A DNA stretch of 64,000 bases, from assembly GCF_905397285.1 (NCBI RefSeq), contig NZ_CAJPUX010000002.1, positions 744,001-808,000 on the forward strand, in the 5' to 3' direction. The stretch comes from Cupriavidus plantarum (lineage in GTDB: Bacteria; Pseudomonadota; Gammaproteobacteria; Burkholderiales; Burkholderiaceae). The translations under genes were made by a program, and so were the position numbers. Numbering within the stretch: position 1 is the stretch's first letter; every line of letters begins with the position of its first letter. The notes under the pieces were generated by a model that saw nothing but the letters and a program-made list of their open reading frames with translations, had not been told where the DNA came from and did no database searches. Of this stretch, positions 15,449-24,826 are shown one piece after another.

Positions 15449-17443
15449 ATGAGAGTCGTACTCATAGGAGTCGTTGCGCTTGCGTCGGCCTTGCCGACAT
15501 GGAGTTGGGGACAGTCGCAGCCGCAGCCCCAGCCGCAGCCGCAGCCCATAGGCGGCAAGCCCGCCACCGCCGCGACACGTGCCGCAAATGCGGCCGTGCA
15601 GAGGGAGTTGCCGTTCAACGACCGCGCCGATTTCGACGATGCGCAGCGTGGGCTCGTGGCAAAGCCGGACAAGCTGACCATCCGCAATGCCAAAGGCGAT
15701 GTGGTCTGGGATCTCGAGCAATACAAGCAATACATCGGCGTCGACAAGCCCGCGCCCGATACCGTGAACCCCAGCCTCTGGCGGAATGCGCAACTGACGA
15801 TGCAGAACGGCCTGTTCAAGGTATCGGACCGCATCTATCAGGTGCGAGGCTTCGATCTGTCCAACGTAACGTTCGTCCAGGGCGATACGGGCTGGATCGT
15901 GCTCGATCCGCTCATCTCGGAGGAAACCGCCAAGGCCGCTTACGAGTTCGCGAGCCAGCAGCTGGGCCAGCGCCCCGTGGTCGCCGTGATCTACAGCCAT
16001 TCGCATATCGATCACTACGGCGGGGTGCGCGGCATCGTCAACGAAGCGGATGTCCGATCGGGCAAGGTGAAGATTTTCGCGCCGGAGGGCTTCACCGAAC
16101 ATGCGGTCAGCGAGAACGTGATTGCCGGGAATGCGATGGGCCGTCGCGCCGTGTACATGTATGGCGCGCTGCTGCCACGCAACGACCGTGGCGGCGTCAA
16201 CGGTGGGCTTGGGCAGACCGTGTCGACGGGGACCGCGGGCCTGATCGTGCCGACCGACCTCGTTGGCAAGACGGGCACGGAGATCACGGTCGATGGCGTG
16301 AGGATGGTATTCCAGATGACGCCAGGCACCGAGGCGCCATCGGAGATGAATACGTTCTTTCCGCAGTTCAAGGGCATGTGGATGGCGGAGAACACCACCA
16401 ACACCATGCACAACATCCTGACGCTGCGCGGGGCGCAGGTGCGTGACGCGCTGAAATGGTCGAGCTATCTGAACGAGACCATCGACCTCTATGGCAAAGA
16501 CGTGGAGTTCAAGTTTCAGGCCCACCACTGGCCGATGTGGGGAAACGCGAAGATCATCGACTATTGGAAGAAGCAGCGCGATCTCTACAAGTACACGCAT
16601 GACCAGTCGGTCAACCTGATGAACAAGGGCTACACCGGCGAAGAGATCTCCGAGCTGATCCAGCTGCCGCCCGAACTGGACAAGTTCTGGCCGAACCGCG
16701 GGTACTACGGCACGCTCCGGCACAACTCGCGCGCGGTGTATCAACGCTATATGGGGTGGTACGACGGCAATCCGTCCGACCTCAACAATCTTCCGCCCGA
16801 GATGGCCGCGAAGAAGTACGTCGAGTACATGGGCGGGGAGGCGGCCGTGCTGCGGCGGGCGAAGGCGGACTTCGACAAGGGCGAGTACCGCTGGACCGCC
16901 GAGGCATTGAAGCATGTCGTGTTCGCCAACCCCGGTGGCAAGGCGGGCAAGGATCTGCTGGCGGATTCGCTGGAACAGCTCGGGTACCAGGCGGAAAGCG
17001 GTCCATGGCGCAGCGTGTACCTGATGGGCGCATACGAGTTGCGCAACGGCGTACCCAAGGCGGGCGGCACCGATGTCGCGAGTCCCGACACCATCAGAGC
17101 CATGCCGCCCGAAATGCTCTTCGATTATCTGTCCGTGCGGCTGAACGGACCGAAGGCGGCCGGCAAGAAAATCGCGCTGAACCTCGACTTCACCGACCTG
17201 AAGAAGCAATATGGGCTGGCGGTCGAGAACGCGGTGCTGAACTACGGCAAGCCATTGCCGCAAGCGGATGCCAGCATCACGCTGTCGAAAGCGACGCTGG
17301 ACGCCATCCAGCTCAAGCAGACGACCATCGAGAATGCCATTGCGAGCGGCGACATGAAGGTGGCGGGCCGTCGCGAGGCGCTCGGCGAGTTTCTGGCATT
17401 GCTCGACGCCTTTCCGTTCTGGTTCAACATCGTGACGCCATGA
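15449..17443 (+). CDS. SdsA-type alkyl sulfatase (metallo-beta-lactamase fold), exported
   Basis: 664 residues. I chose the ATG at 15449 because GGAG lies eight bases upstream and a signal peptide follows at once (MRVVLIGVVALASALPTWSWG); after it comes a Gln-Pro repeat. The zinc motif is H184-S-H186-I-D188-H189 in YSHSHIDHYGG. Later come the middle dimerisation region (GYTGEEISELIQLPPEL, LHRGYYGT-like NRGYYGTLRHNSRAVYQRYMG) and a C-terminal SCP2-like domain from about residue 550. The family hydrolyses primary alkyl sulfates such as SDS to alcohol and sulfate. No regulator gene adjoins it. It is convergent with the next hydrolase. Confidence 0.92.
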   Translation: MRVVLIGVVALASALPTWSWGQSQPQPQPQPQPIGGKPATAATRAANAAVQRELPFNDRADFDDAQRGLVAKPDKLTIRNAKGDVVWDLEQYKQYIGVDKPAPDTVNPSLWRNAQLTMQNGLFKVSDRIYQVRGFDLSNVTFVQGDTGWIVLDPLISEETAKAAYEFASQQLGQRPVVAVIYSHSHIDHYGGVRGIVNEADVRSGKVKIFAPEGFTEHAVSENVIAGNAMGRRAVYMYGALLPRNDRGGVNGGLGQTVSTGTAGLIVPTDLVGKTGTEITVDGVRMVFQMTPGTEAPSEMNTFFPQFKGMWMAENTTNTMHNILTLRGAQVRDALKWSSYLNETIDLYGKDVEFKFQAHHWPMWGNAKIIDYWKKQRDLYKYTHDQSVNLMNKGYTGEEISELIQLPPELDKFWPNRGYYGTLRHNSRAVYQRYMGWYDGNPSDLNNLPPEMAAKKYVEYMGGEAAVLRRAKADFDKGEYRWTAEALKHVVFANPGGKAGKDLLADSLEQLGYQAESGPWRSVYLMGAYELRNGVPKAGGTDVASPDTIRAMPPEMLFDYLSVRLNGPKAAGKKIALNLDFTDLKKQYGLAVENAVLNYGKPLPQADASITLSKATLDAIQLKQTTIENAIASGDMKVAGRREALGEFLALLDAFPFWFNIVTP

Positions 17444-17446
17444 AGA

Positions 17447-17474
17447 GGCCCCGCAAGTCGCAAGCACAGGGGCC
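17447..17474. terminator. Possible bidirectional hairpin between convergent genes
   Basis: GGCCCC at 17447-17452 can pair with GGGGCC at 17469-17474 across a 16-base loop. It sits in the 47-base gap between the alkylsulfatase and the convergent hydrolase. No run of T follows, so termination is only suggested by position. Confidence 0.35.
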
Positions 17475-17490
17475 GCTCGATGCCATTCGC

Positions 17491-18360
17491 TCAGTGCTTC
17501 CCGTCGAGGAACTTGACGATCGCCGCGTCGAATCCCTTCGGATCCTGCATGAACGCGAAGTGGCTGGCGTTCGGCAGGATCAGCATGCGCGCATGGGGAA
17601 TCGTGCGGGCGATGTAGGCCGTGTGCGAGCGCTTGATGCCTTCGTCGTGGTCGCCGTCCATGACGAGCACCGGTGACTGGATCGTTTTCAGCTGCGCGTC
17701 CGTCCAGTTGGGCTCGGTTTCCCACATCTTGCCGATCTGGGCGAGGAACGCGTCGTAGTCGTTCGGCGTCGGCGACAGCTTTGTGTACTCCTTGCCCGCG
17801 CGTTCGATATAGGCGGCGAACACCGGGTTCTGGTCGAATGCGGGAATCAGCCCGTCGGTCCTGGTGTTCACGCCAAAGGCAACGATCTTGCCGACGCGTT
17901 CCGGATGACGGATGGCGATGTCCAGCGCCTGAATGGCGCCGTCGCTCCAGCCGACGATATCGGCGCGCGGGATCTTCAGTTCGTCCATGAGGGCGATGAC
18001 GTCATCCGCCATCAGGTCGTAGCCATACGGCGTGGCATCGCGCGTGCTGCGTCCGTGGCCGCGCGAGTCGACGGCGATCACGCGGTGGTTCGCGCTGAGC
18101 GTGCGGATCTGATGGGCGAGGTAGTCGGAATTCGCGAGGCCCCCATGCAGCACGATCACGGGCGAGCCCTTGCCGACCTCGGCGTTGTAGAGACGGATGC
18201 CGCGCAGTTCGCTATGCCGCTCCTGCGCCCATTTCACTGGCGTGGGCGTGGGTGGCAGCGTCTGCCAGCGTTCCAGTGCGTGGGCGCAGTGCGCGGTGGC
18301 CATCATGACGACGGCGGCGAACAGCGGCTTGAGGCGATGATGGATTCGAAGCTGCGGCAT
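17491..18360 (-). CDS. Alpha/beta-fold hydrolase, exported
   Basis: 289 residues. GGAG precedes the ATG and a signal peptide ends near CAHALERW. The core shows VIVLHGGLANSDY, the strand IAVDSRGHGRST, nucleophile motif GWSDGA, acid in VMDGDHDEG and His in NASHFAFMQDP. This matches periplasmic esterase/lactonase-like hydrolases; the substrate is unknown. It sits tail-to-tail with the alkylsulfatase. Confidence 0.83.
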   Translation of the reverse strand: MPQLRIHHRLKPLFAAVVMMATAHCAHALERWQTLPPTPTPVKWAQERHSELRGIRLYNAEVGKGSPVIVLHGGLANSDYLAHQIRTLSANHRVIAVDSRGHGRSTRDATPYGYDLMADDVIALMDELKIPRADIVGWSDGAIQALDIAIRHPERVGKIVAFGVNTRTDGLIPAFDQNPVFAAYIERAGKEYTKLSPTPNDYDAFLAQIGKMWETEPNWTDAQLKTIQSPVLVMDGDHDEGIKRSHTAYIARTIPHARMLILPNASHFAFMQDPKGFDAAIVKFLDGKH

Positions 18361-18486
18361 GAACGATCTCCTCGTTGTGTTGTCGTGGGCCCTGCAAGAG
18401 CCGGACTGTAGGAGATGCCGCGGGAGCGTGCTTTAAGACGGGCCGGGATTACACTTGTTTGCACGCTCGATACATGTTGAGGCCGC

Positions 18487-18511
18487 CCCCCTCTCCACGA
18501 GGAGAAGGGGG
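18487..18511. terminator. Hairpin downstream of the symporter gene
   Basis: CCCCCTCTCC at 18487-18496 pairs with GGAGAAGGGGG at 18501-18511 with one bulge and a four-base loop. It follows the mctP stop (18535) on the minus strand by about 24 bases. There is no T tract, so it may be a terminator, an mRNA 3' end stabiliser or a dispersed repeat. Confidence 0.4.
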
Positions 18512-18534
18512 CTGCCTCCTGAGACAGACGAGTA

Positions 18535-20025
18535 TCACTGCGCCGCGTGCGCGACGGCGCGTTGCCGCTGCGTGAGGGCGGACACCACGAACGATACGAC
18601 GATGTTCGCCGCCAGCGCGATCAGGCCGATATACGTCGGGTAAGCGCTGCCGCCGATATGCAGCGTGTACACGGGCTTGAGGCCCATCACCGACGCGAGG
18701 CTCGTGCCAAGCACGATGCCGACGATCCAGCCCGCGAACAGGCCGGTGGTGGTCAGGCGTCGCGTGTACAGCGAGAACACCACCGCGGGGAAGATCTGGA
18801 GGATCCAGACGCCGCCGAGCAGCTGCAGGTCGATCGCGTACTGCGTGGGCAGCACGATGATGAACAGCAGCGCGCCGAACTTGACCACGAGCGAGAAGAG
18901 TTTGGCGCTCTTCGCTTCTTTCTCGGGCGAGATGTTCGGGTTCACCAGCGGACGATACAGGTTGCGCGTGAACAGATTGGCCGCGCCGATCGACATGATG
19001 GCCGCCGGAACCAGCGCGCTGATCGCAATGGCCGCGGCGGCGAAGCCGACGAACCAGGACGGGAACAGCGTGAGGAACAGCGTGGGCACCACGTCAGAGG
19101 CCGACGTCACGTGCACGTTCGCCGCGATCGCCATATAGCCGAGCACCGCGATCAGGCCGAGCAGCAGTGTGTACGCGGGCAGCACGATCGCGTTCTTTCG
19201 TACGGTCTTCGCCGAGGAGGAGGACAGCACCGCCGTCATCGTATGCGGGTACATGAACGCGGCGAGGGCGGAGCCGAGCGCGAGCGTGGCATACGCCATG
19301 AACTGCGACGGCTGCAGGATGATGCCCGTGGCGCCGCCCTTGGCCTGGAAGAACTTGTCCGCGGACTCGAATAGCGACCCGTAGCCACCGAGCTTGCTCG
19401 GAATGATCGACACTGCAACGATCACCACGATGTAAATCATGATGTCCTTGACGAAGGCGATCATCGCCGGCGCGCGCAGGCCGCTCGAGTACGTGTACAC
19501 CGCGAGGATCGCGAATGCGACCACCAGCGGCAGTTCTCCCGTGACACCGAGGCTCTTGATCACGACCTGCATGCCAACGAGCTGCAGCGCGATGTACGGC
19601 AGCGTCGCGATGATGCCCGTCAGGGCCACGGCCGCGGGCAGCCATTTGCCGCCGAATTCGCCATGCACGTAGTCTGCCGCGGTGATGTGGTTGTTGCGAT
19701 GGCATACCTCCCACAGCTTGGGCATGACCGCGAACACAAACGGGTAGACGATGATCGTGTACGGCAGCGCGAAGAAGCCGTATGCACCCACGGAGTAGAC
19801 CAGCGCGGGCACGGCGATGACGGTGTACGCCGTGTAGAAGTCGCCGCCGACGAGGAACCACGAGATCAGCGTGCCGAACTGCCGTCCGCCGAGACCCCAT
19901 TCGTGCAGCTGCGTCAGGTCGCCACGCTTCCAGCGCGCGGCCACGAAACCGAGCACCGTCACGAGTGCGAAGAAGAAGATGAACACCGCCATGGCGGTGC
20001 TGTCGATCGCGGTCGGCTCGGTCAT
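18535..20025 (-). CDS. mctP: Sodium:solute symporter, MctP-type monocarboxylate permease
   Basis: 496 residues with about 13 hydrophobic segments. Signature regions of the SSS family are visible: WGLGGRQFGTLISWFLVGGDFYTAYT, the GxxGxxxFxALP stretch VGAYGFFALPY, and the helix SALVPAAIMSIGAANLFTRNLYR. The family couples sodium entry to uptake; MctP-type members take up lactate, pyruvate, acetate, propionate or alanine. Its start codon overlaps the stop of the DUF3311 gene by four bases (ATGA), so the two are translationally coupled. Substrate is assigned by family and partner, not proven. Confidence 0.85.
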   Translation of the reverse strand: MTEPTAIDSTAMAVFIFFFALVTVLGFVAARWKRGDLTQLHEWGLGGRQFGTLISWFLVGGDFYTAYTVIAVPALVYSVGAYGFFALPYTIIVYPFVFAVMPKLWEVCHRNNHITAADYVHGEFGGKWLPAAVALTGIIATLPYIALQLVGMQVVIKSLGVTGELPLVVAFAILAVYTYSSGLRAPAMIAFVKDIMIYIVVIVAVSIIPSKLGGYGSLFESADKFFQAKGGATGIILQPSQFMAYATLALGSALAAFMYPHTMTAVLSSSSAKTVRKNAIVLPAYTLLLGLIAVLGYMAIAANVHVTSASDVVPTLFLTLFPSWFVGFAAAAIAISALVPAAIMSIGAANLFTRNLYRPLVNPNISPEKEAKSAKLFSLVVKFGALLFIIVLPTQYAIDLQLLGGVWILQIFPAVVFSLYTRRLTTTGLFAGWIVGIVLGTSLASVMGLKPVYTLHIGGSAYPTYIGLIALAANIVVSFVVSALTQRQRAVAHAAQ

Positions 20026-20222
20026 TTCATGCTCCGATACACGATGAACAGCAGCAGCGAGGTAATGGGCACCCAGAGGAACTGGTACCAGTAAAAGAAG
20101 GGAAAGCCGAGAAACGCCGGCTGCGTGTCGTTATAGAACGGCAGCCATAGCAGCGCGATATAGGGGGCGAGCAGAAGCAGGCGCGTCCAGCCGCCGCCTC
20201 CACTTTGCTGGGAAGTCTCCAT
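20022..20222 (-). CDS. DUF3311 small membrane protein, symporter partner
   Basis: 66 residues with two membrane segments (LLLLAPYIALLWLPF and FLWVPITSLLLFIVYRSM) separated by YNDTQPAFLGFPFFYWYQ, the family's typical short loop. The start at 20222 is chosen over an upstream ATG (20273) because the family begins near here. DUF3311 genes commonly sit directly before SSS symporters and are thought to be an accessory subunit. The overlap ATGA with mctP supports this. Confidence 0.85.
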   Translation of the reverse strand: METSQQSGGGGWTRLLLLAPYIALLWLPFYNDTQPAFLGFPFFYWYQFLWVPITSLLLFIVYRSMK

Positions 20223-20331
20223 CGTGTTCTCCAGGGAATGTACAAAGCCGTGACATGCGGGCAAAGCGCGCATGGTCGGCCCCGGAGCACGATTCTGACG
20301 GGAGGCGTTGTCTGGTTTGTGTCGTGTTCTT

Positions 20332-20363
20332 CCGGCTTTGTATCAACGCCGGTACAAAGCCGG
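20332..20363. promoter_or_regulatory. Perfect 11-bp inverted repeat between selD and the symporter operon
   Basis: CCGGCTTTGTA at 20332-20342 and TACAAAGCCGG at 20353-20363 match perfectly across a 10-base spacer. A third half-site, TACAAAGCCG, lies at 20241-20250, just before the DUF3311 start. The hairpin could terminate selD transcription, but it has no T tract; the extra half-site favours an operator for mctP. Confidence 0.5.
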
Positions 20364-20402
20364 AAGTTGCGGTCGAAAGGGGGCGATTACGAAAAAAACC
20401 TG

Positions 20403-21473
20403 CTATCGCACTATCACGTTCGCACCGCCCTCGACCATTTGCCCGATGACGGCCGCGTGGTCGAAGCCTTCGCGGCGGAACAGCGCGAGCACCGCTTCCG
20501 CCGCGTCGGGCGCGCAGGCGACGAGCAGGCCACCGCTGGTCTGCGGATCGGTCAGCAACGCCTGCTGGACCGCGGAGATGTCCTGAGAGAGCGAGACGTC
20601 GCCGCCATAGCTCGCCCAGTTGCGCCTGGACGCGCCCGTGACATGACCGGCCTCGGCGAGCGCCGCCACGCCTGGCAGCAATGGCACACGCGCCATGTCG
20701 ACCTGCGCCGTGAGACCGCTGCCGCGGCAGAACTCCAGCAGATGCCCAAGCAGGCCGAAGCCCGTGACGTCGGTCAACGCATGCACGCCGGGCAGGTCGC
20801 CGAGCGTCTTGCCGGGTGTATTGAGCCGCGTGGTGTTGGCGATCATCTCGCGATAGCCCTCGGCGTCGAGCTGTTCCTTCTTGATCGCCGCCGAATACAC
20901 GCCGACGCCGAGCGGCTTGCCGAGGACCAGTACGTCGCCCGCGCGCGCATCGCGATTGCGCTTGATGCGGTCGGGATGGACGAGGCCCATCACGACGAGG
21001 CCATAGATCGGCTCCACGGAGTCGATCGTATGGCCGCCGCCGATGGCGATGCCGGCCTGCGCGCAGACCGATTCGCCGCCTTCGAGGATCTTGCCGATGA
21101 CTTCCGGTGCGAGCTTGTCGACGGGCATGCCCACGAGCGCCAGCGCGAGAATCGGCGTGCCACCCATCGCGTACACATCGGAGATGGCGTTCGTCGCCGC
21201 AATGCGCCCGAAGTCGAACGGGTCGTCGACCACGGGCATGAAGAAGTCCGTGGTCGCGATGAGGGCCTGCGTGTCGTTGAGCTTGTAGACCGCCGCGTCG
21301 TCGCTGGTCTCGATGCCGACCAGCAGTTGCGGCGGTGGTGGCGGCGCGGGGAAAAGCCGGGCGTTGCGCAGGATTTCCGACAACACGGCGGGCGCGATCT
21401 TGCAACCGCAGCCGCCGCCGTGGGCGAGCGACGTCAGCCGGGGCTGTCCGTCGCGCATTGCAACTTCCGCCAT
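20403..21473 (-). CDS. selD: Selenide, water dikinase (selenophosphate synthetase)
   Basis: 356 residues. The active-site loop is HGGGCGCKI, with Cys rather than selenocysteine at the catalytic position and the essential Lys after it. ATP-binding and AIRS-like motifs follow: DDAAVY, ATTDFFMPVVDDPFDFGRIAATNAISDVYAMGG, IAIGGGHTIDS and the C-terminal TDPQTSGGLLVA. The enzyme makes selenophosphate from selenide and ATP, the selenium donor for SelA. Its start directly abuts the stop of the transglutaminase-like gene, and it lies on the same strand as selC, selB, selA and fdoGHI. Confidence 0.97.
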   Translation of the reverse strand: MAEVAMRDGQPRLTSLAHGGGCGCKIAPAVLSEILRNARLFPAPPPPPQLLVGIETSDDAAVYKLNDTQALIATTDFFMPVVDDPFDFGRIAATNAISDVYAMGGTPILALALVGMPVDKLAPEVIGKILEGGESVCAQAGIAIGGGHTIDSVEPIYGLVVMGLVHPDRIKRNRDARAGDVLVLGKPLGVGVYSAAIKKEQLDAEGYREMIANTTRLNTPGKTLGDLPGVHALTDVTGFGLLGHLLEFCRGSGLTAQVDMARVPLLPGVAALAEAGHVTGASRRNWASYGGDVSLSQDISAVQQALLTDPQTSGGLLVACAPDAAEAVLALFRREGFDHAAVIGQMVEGGANVIVR

Positions 21474-22616
21474 TTACGCGATCCTCTTCGACGTGATGCG
21501 ATAGCCGAACTTGTCCGGGTCGAGGCTATCGAGCGTGCCGGCCACGGTCTGGCCGTTCGGGTACATCAGGAACGGCACGGGAGCGGCATGGCTGCCGGGC
21601 AGCGCGACATCGTGGCCGTGGTTGTAGGCCACCCAGTTGCCTTCCCATGCGCCGAGCAGCATGGCGCGCGCGGCGCGGACCTTGCTGTCGGTCATCGGCA
21701 GGCCGCCGGGACTTTCTTCGAGCGCGACCTTTCGGACGTCGGCCGGATCGGCCGGGATCCAGCCGTAGCCCGCCGCATAGAACTCGGAGCGGCAGTGCTG
21801 GGCCTTCGAGATATCGCCAGCCTTGCCGAGCGATTTGAAGCCCAGCGAGGACGTGTCGACGCGCACCCCATAGGCATCGCGCGCGGGGATACCGGCCGCG
21901 CGCGCGAGTGCGACGAACAGGCCATTGATGTCGGCACACTTGCCGTTCATGAGGCCGCCGGTCTTGAGCATCGTGACCACGTCGCCGGTGCCGCAGCCGC
22001 GTACGCTGGCGTCGCGGCAGGTGTTGTCGACGACCCACTGGTAGATGGCGCGGGCGCGGGTCATGTCGTCGTCGAGACCGGCGGTGATCTTGAGCGCGGT
22101 GTCGCGCACGATGCCGTCGGTGGGCATCAACGCTGTTGGACGCAGATACTCGCGCAACGTGGCCGCGGATTCGCGCGGCGCGCGGGCGGAGGGGGCGGCG
22201 CCGAGGTCGACGTCGCGGTCGCGGATGGCGACCTTGTTGGTCAGCGTGGCCTTCAGCGGCGCGCCATCCGGAGCGGAGGGCCAGTCGATGGCGACCATGC
22301 GCACGTCGTATCCGTCAGCGGTGGCGGCGCGGGTATGGGCGCCCGGGGCGTTCCATTCGGTGGCCAGCGTGCGCTGGTAGTCGCCGACCTGCTGGGCGGT
22401 GACCGGTAGCCATACGCGTGCCGGGGCGGCGGCCGGGGGCAGCGTGACCTCGGTGGTCATTTCATACACGCGCCAGCCGCTCGCGCTCTGGATGTCTTTG
22501 GCGCTTGCGCCTGGGAGCGAGCCGGATGCGGATTGGGCCGCGTGGGCGGGCAGGATGCCGGCCATGCCGGAGACGGGTAACGCGGCGCCGAGCCGCAGGA
22601 AATTGCGTCGATCCAT
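21474..22616 (-). CDS. Tat-exported transglutaminase-like domain protein
   Basis: About 380 residues from the ATG at 22616, after AAGGGGATC; an upstream ATG (22667) would place the signal internally. The N-terminus is a twin-arginine signal, RRNFLRLG, with cleavage near AHAAQ. The C-terminal half is a papain-like transglutaminase core: Cys in GKCADINGLFVALARAAGIPAR, His in AQHCRSEFY and Asp in IPADPADVRK, in the expected order. The N-terminal half (about residues 40-150) resembles the beta-sandwich that precedes this core in bacterial members. Enzymatic role unknown, possibly a protease or amide hydrolase of the periplasm. It lies between selC and selD on one strand with no gap to selD, an unexplained link to selenium. 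Confidence 0.82.
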   Translation of the reverse strand: MDRRNFLRLGAALPVSGMAGILPAHAAQSASGSLPGASAKDIQSASGWRVYEMTTEVTLPPAAAPARVWLPVTAQQVGDYQRTLATEWNAPGAHTRAATADGYDVRMVAIDWPSAPDGAPLKATLTNKVAIRDRDVDLGAAPSARAPRESAATLREYLRPTALMPTDGIVRDTALKITAGLDDDMTRARAIYQWVVDNTCRDASVRGCGTGDVVTMLKTGGLMNGKCADINGLFVALARAAGIPARDAYGVRVDTSSLGFKSLGKAGDISKAQHCRSEFYAAGYGWIPADPADVRKVALEESPGGLPMTDSKVRAARAMLLGAWEGNWVAYNHGHDVALPGSHAAPVPFLMYPNGQTVAGTLDSLDPDKFGYRITSKRIA

Positions 22617-22763
22617 GATGATCCCCTTGTTCGAGACTCGAAACTTGCCCAACGGCTGCCGCTGCATGGTAGGTCGTGCGAGCGAGGTTTGGCGGGAGAA
22701 CCGCGGGGCAGAGGATGCTGCGGCGCGGCAATGTGGTGCTACAACGATCTACTACGAAAAAAC

Positions 22764-22859
22764 TGGCGGAAAGCAGCAGGAGTCGAACCTACCTGGGAAC
22801 GTCTGACGCCCCCAACCGGATTTGAAGTCCGGCCGCATCACCGGATACGCGTGCCTTCC
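22764..22859 (-). tRNA. selC: tRNA-Sec (anticodon UCA)
   Basis: The minus strand from 22859 to 22764 folds as a selenocysteine tRNA of 96 nt including an encoded CCA. The 8-bp acceptor stem pairs GGAAGGCA with TGCTTTCC, with G as discriminator. The anticodon arm has stem CCGGA/TCCGG and loop CTTCAAA, giving anticodon UCA. There is a long variable arm (GGGGGCGTC with GACGTTCCC) and a T loop TTCGACT. The 8-bp acceptor and long extra arm are the hallmarks recognised by SelA and SelB. A run of T follows the CCA on the minus strand (22757-22762). The 5' 22 nt overlap the end of selB. Confidence 0.95.
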
Positions 22860-24826
22860 GTGGTCGTGCTGGATGAATGCCAATGACTGTCCGGGCGCAG
22901 CATCCGCCCGTTACCAACGCGCCGAGTGTATCCCGCGCGGTCGAAGAATTCCAGAATCTGGATCGCCCGTTTTCTGCCTAACCCCACTGCATCGCGGAAA
23001 TGCACGGCTTCGACGCGGGGATGGTCCGTCGCCAGCGTGGCGACGTGGGTCGCCAAAGCGTCAATCGATGCCTCGGCGTAGAACAGGTCGCGCACGACCT
23101 GATGGATCGCGCCCTGTCTGGCGAGCTTGCGCAGCAGGGCGCGCACGGCGTCCTCCGGGGCGTTCAATGCGGCGGCATGATCGCGGACCCAGGGAGGATC
23201 GAAGCCGCCCGCCAGCACGCGCGGCAGCAACGCGTCGGCGAGCGCGCGCTCGGCGGCGGTCATGACGATCTCGTGCGTGGGCAGCCTGAGCCAGCCGCCG
23301 TGCCGCTCCACCGCGCGTTCGCCGATAAGCGCGTCGAGCAGCGCGGTCCACAGCGCATCCGGCACCGTGGCGCCGGCGAATGCCAGTCGCCTGAGGGAGC
23401 CGGCATTGAGCCCGGGCTCGTCGGGCAGACGCGCGTGGAACGCGCCGAGGGTGTCGAGGATCTTCTGGCGCAGGGACTGCAGCGACGAGGCAAGGATGAG
23501 GCACCGGTCCTCTTTGCCGAACGAGATCGCGTCGGGCGGCACGTCCCATGCGTCGGGCGGTAGTCCGGTCAGGCGCACGAGCCGGGCGTGGGCGATGCCG
23601 TGCGGCGCCTGCGCGAGCAGCGGGGCAAGGCCCTCACCCGCGAGCATCGCCTCGATGGCCCGCAGCCACGCGAGGCGCGCGGGAGTACGGCGGTGGCGCT
23701 CCGGGGCGACGTTGTCGAGTACCGTGCCGCCGCCAATGGTTTGCGTGGCCTGCGCGTTGCGGAGAATGAGCCGGTCCCCGGCCTGCGCGCAGACGGGCGC
23801 GGCGAACACCAGCTGCGCGAGCGCGCTACCGGTTGCATGGCCGGCATCATTGGCCGCCGTGGCGGCGCCGGTGATGCCTGGGGCCAGCGTGTCGCGGTCC
23901 AGCAGGACGATGTTGGCGGTGCGGTGCGTCGCGCCGAGGTGCACGTGCACCGGCGTCCAGTGGCCAAGCCGCGCATCGGTATCGGGGCTCAGCGTGATGG
24001 ATACGTCGAGACGCTTGACCGGTGAAGGGGAGACCAGCGCGGGGGCCACGATCCAGTCGCCGCGCCGGATGGCGTCCTTGTCGATGCCTGCGAGATTCAG
24101 CGCGCAGCGCTGGCCCGCGACCCCAACCTCGGCCGGCCGCTGCTGCGCGTGGATGCTGCGCACCCGTACCGGGAGGCCGGCCGGCGCCAGCTGCATGGCG
24201 TCGCCCACGGCGACATGCCCGTTGAACACGGTGCCCGTGACCACCGTGCCATGCCCGGCGAGCGTAAACACGCGGTCCACCGCGAGCCGAAACAGCCCCG
24301 ACTCGCGACGCGCGGGCAGGCGCATGGCCGCATCGTGCAGGTACGCCCGCAAGGCCACCACGCCAGCATGCGCGACATCGGTGCCATTGACGGGAAAGCA
24401 TGGCGCATCGGCATAGGGCGTTTCCGCCAGCAACGCGGCCACCTCCCGCCCGACCGCGGCTAAACGCGCATCGTCCACGCGGTCCGCCTTGGTCAGCGCC
24501 ACAACCGCCCGCGTCACGCCCAGCCGTTGCACGATCGCAAGATGTTCGAGGGTCTGCGGCATGACGCCATCGTCCGCGGCGATGACCAGCAGGGCCAGGT
24601 CGATGCCGCTCGCGCCGGCGGCCATCGTATGGATGAGCTTCTCATGCCCCGGCACGTCGATGTAGCCGAGCACATCGCCATTGGGCAACGGCGTGTAGGC
24701 GTAACCGAGCTCGATCGAGATCCCGCGCGCCTTCTCTTCCTTGAGGCGATCGGTATCGACGCCGGTCAGCGTGCGAACCAGCGTGGTCTTGCCGTGATCG
24801 ATGTGTCCGGCCGTGCCGACGATCAT
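22838..24826 (-). CDS. selB: Selenocysteine-specific elongation factor SelB
   Basis: 662 residues. The GTPase domain shows [18 protein letters not shown] and [10 protein letters not shown], followed by EF-Tu-like domains II and III. The C-terminal part (from about residue 400) holds the winged-helix repeats that bind the SECIS hairpin; the last is [39 protein letters not shown]. SelB brings Sec-tRNA to in-frame UGA codons such as that in fdoG. Its start overlaps the selA stop by four bases. Its own TGA stop (22838-22840) lies 22 nt inside the tRNA-Sec gene, so the last codons of selB and the 5' acceptor/D region of selC share the same DNA. Confidence 0.95.
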   Translation of the reverse strand: MIVGTAGHIDHGKTTLVRTLTGVDTDRLKEEKARGISIELGYAYTPLPNGDVLGYIDVPGHEKLIHTMAAGASGIDLALLVIAADDGVMPQTLEHLAIVQRLGVTRAVVALTKADRVDDARLAAVGREVAALLAETPYADAPCFPVNGTDVAHAGVVALRAYLHDAAMRLPARRESGLFRLAVDRVFTLAGHGTVVTGTVFNGHVAVGDAMQLAPAGLPVRVRSIHAQQRPAEVGVAGQRCALNLAGIDKDAIRRGDWIVAPALVSPSPVKRLDVSITLSPDTDARLGHWTPVHVHLGATHRTANIVLLDRDTLAPGITGAATAANDAGHATGSALAQLVFAAPVCAQAGDRLILRNAQATQTIGGGTVLDNVAPERHRRTPARLAWLRAIEAMLAGEGLAPLLAQAPHGIAHARLVRLTGLPPDAWDVPPDAISFGKEDRCLILASSLQSLRQKILDTLGAFHARLPDEPGLNAGSLRRLAFAGATVPDALWTALLDALIGERAVERHGGWLRLPTHEIVMTAAERALADALLPRVLAGGFDPPWVRDHAAALNAPEDAVRALLRKLARQGAIHQVVRDLFYAEASIDALATHVATLATDHPRVEAVHFRDAVGLGRKRAIQILEFFDRAGYTRRVGNGRMLRPDSHWHSSSTTTEGTRIR

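Noticed and set aside
22629..22644. GTTCGAGACTCGAAAC palindrome before the transglutaminase-like gene as an operator
   Set aside because: It occurs once, is only about 13 bases from the start codon, and no regulator or second copy supports it.
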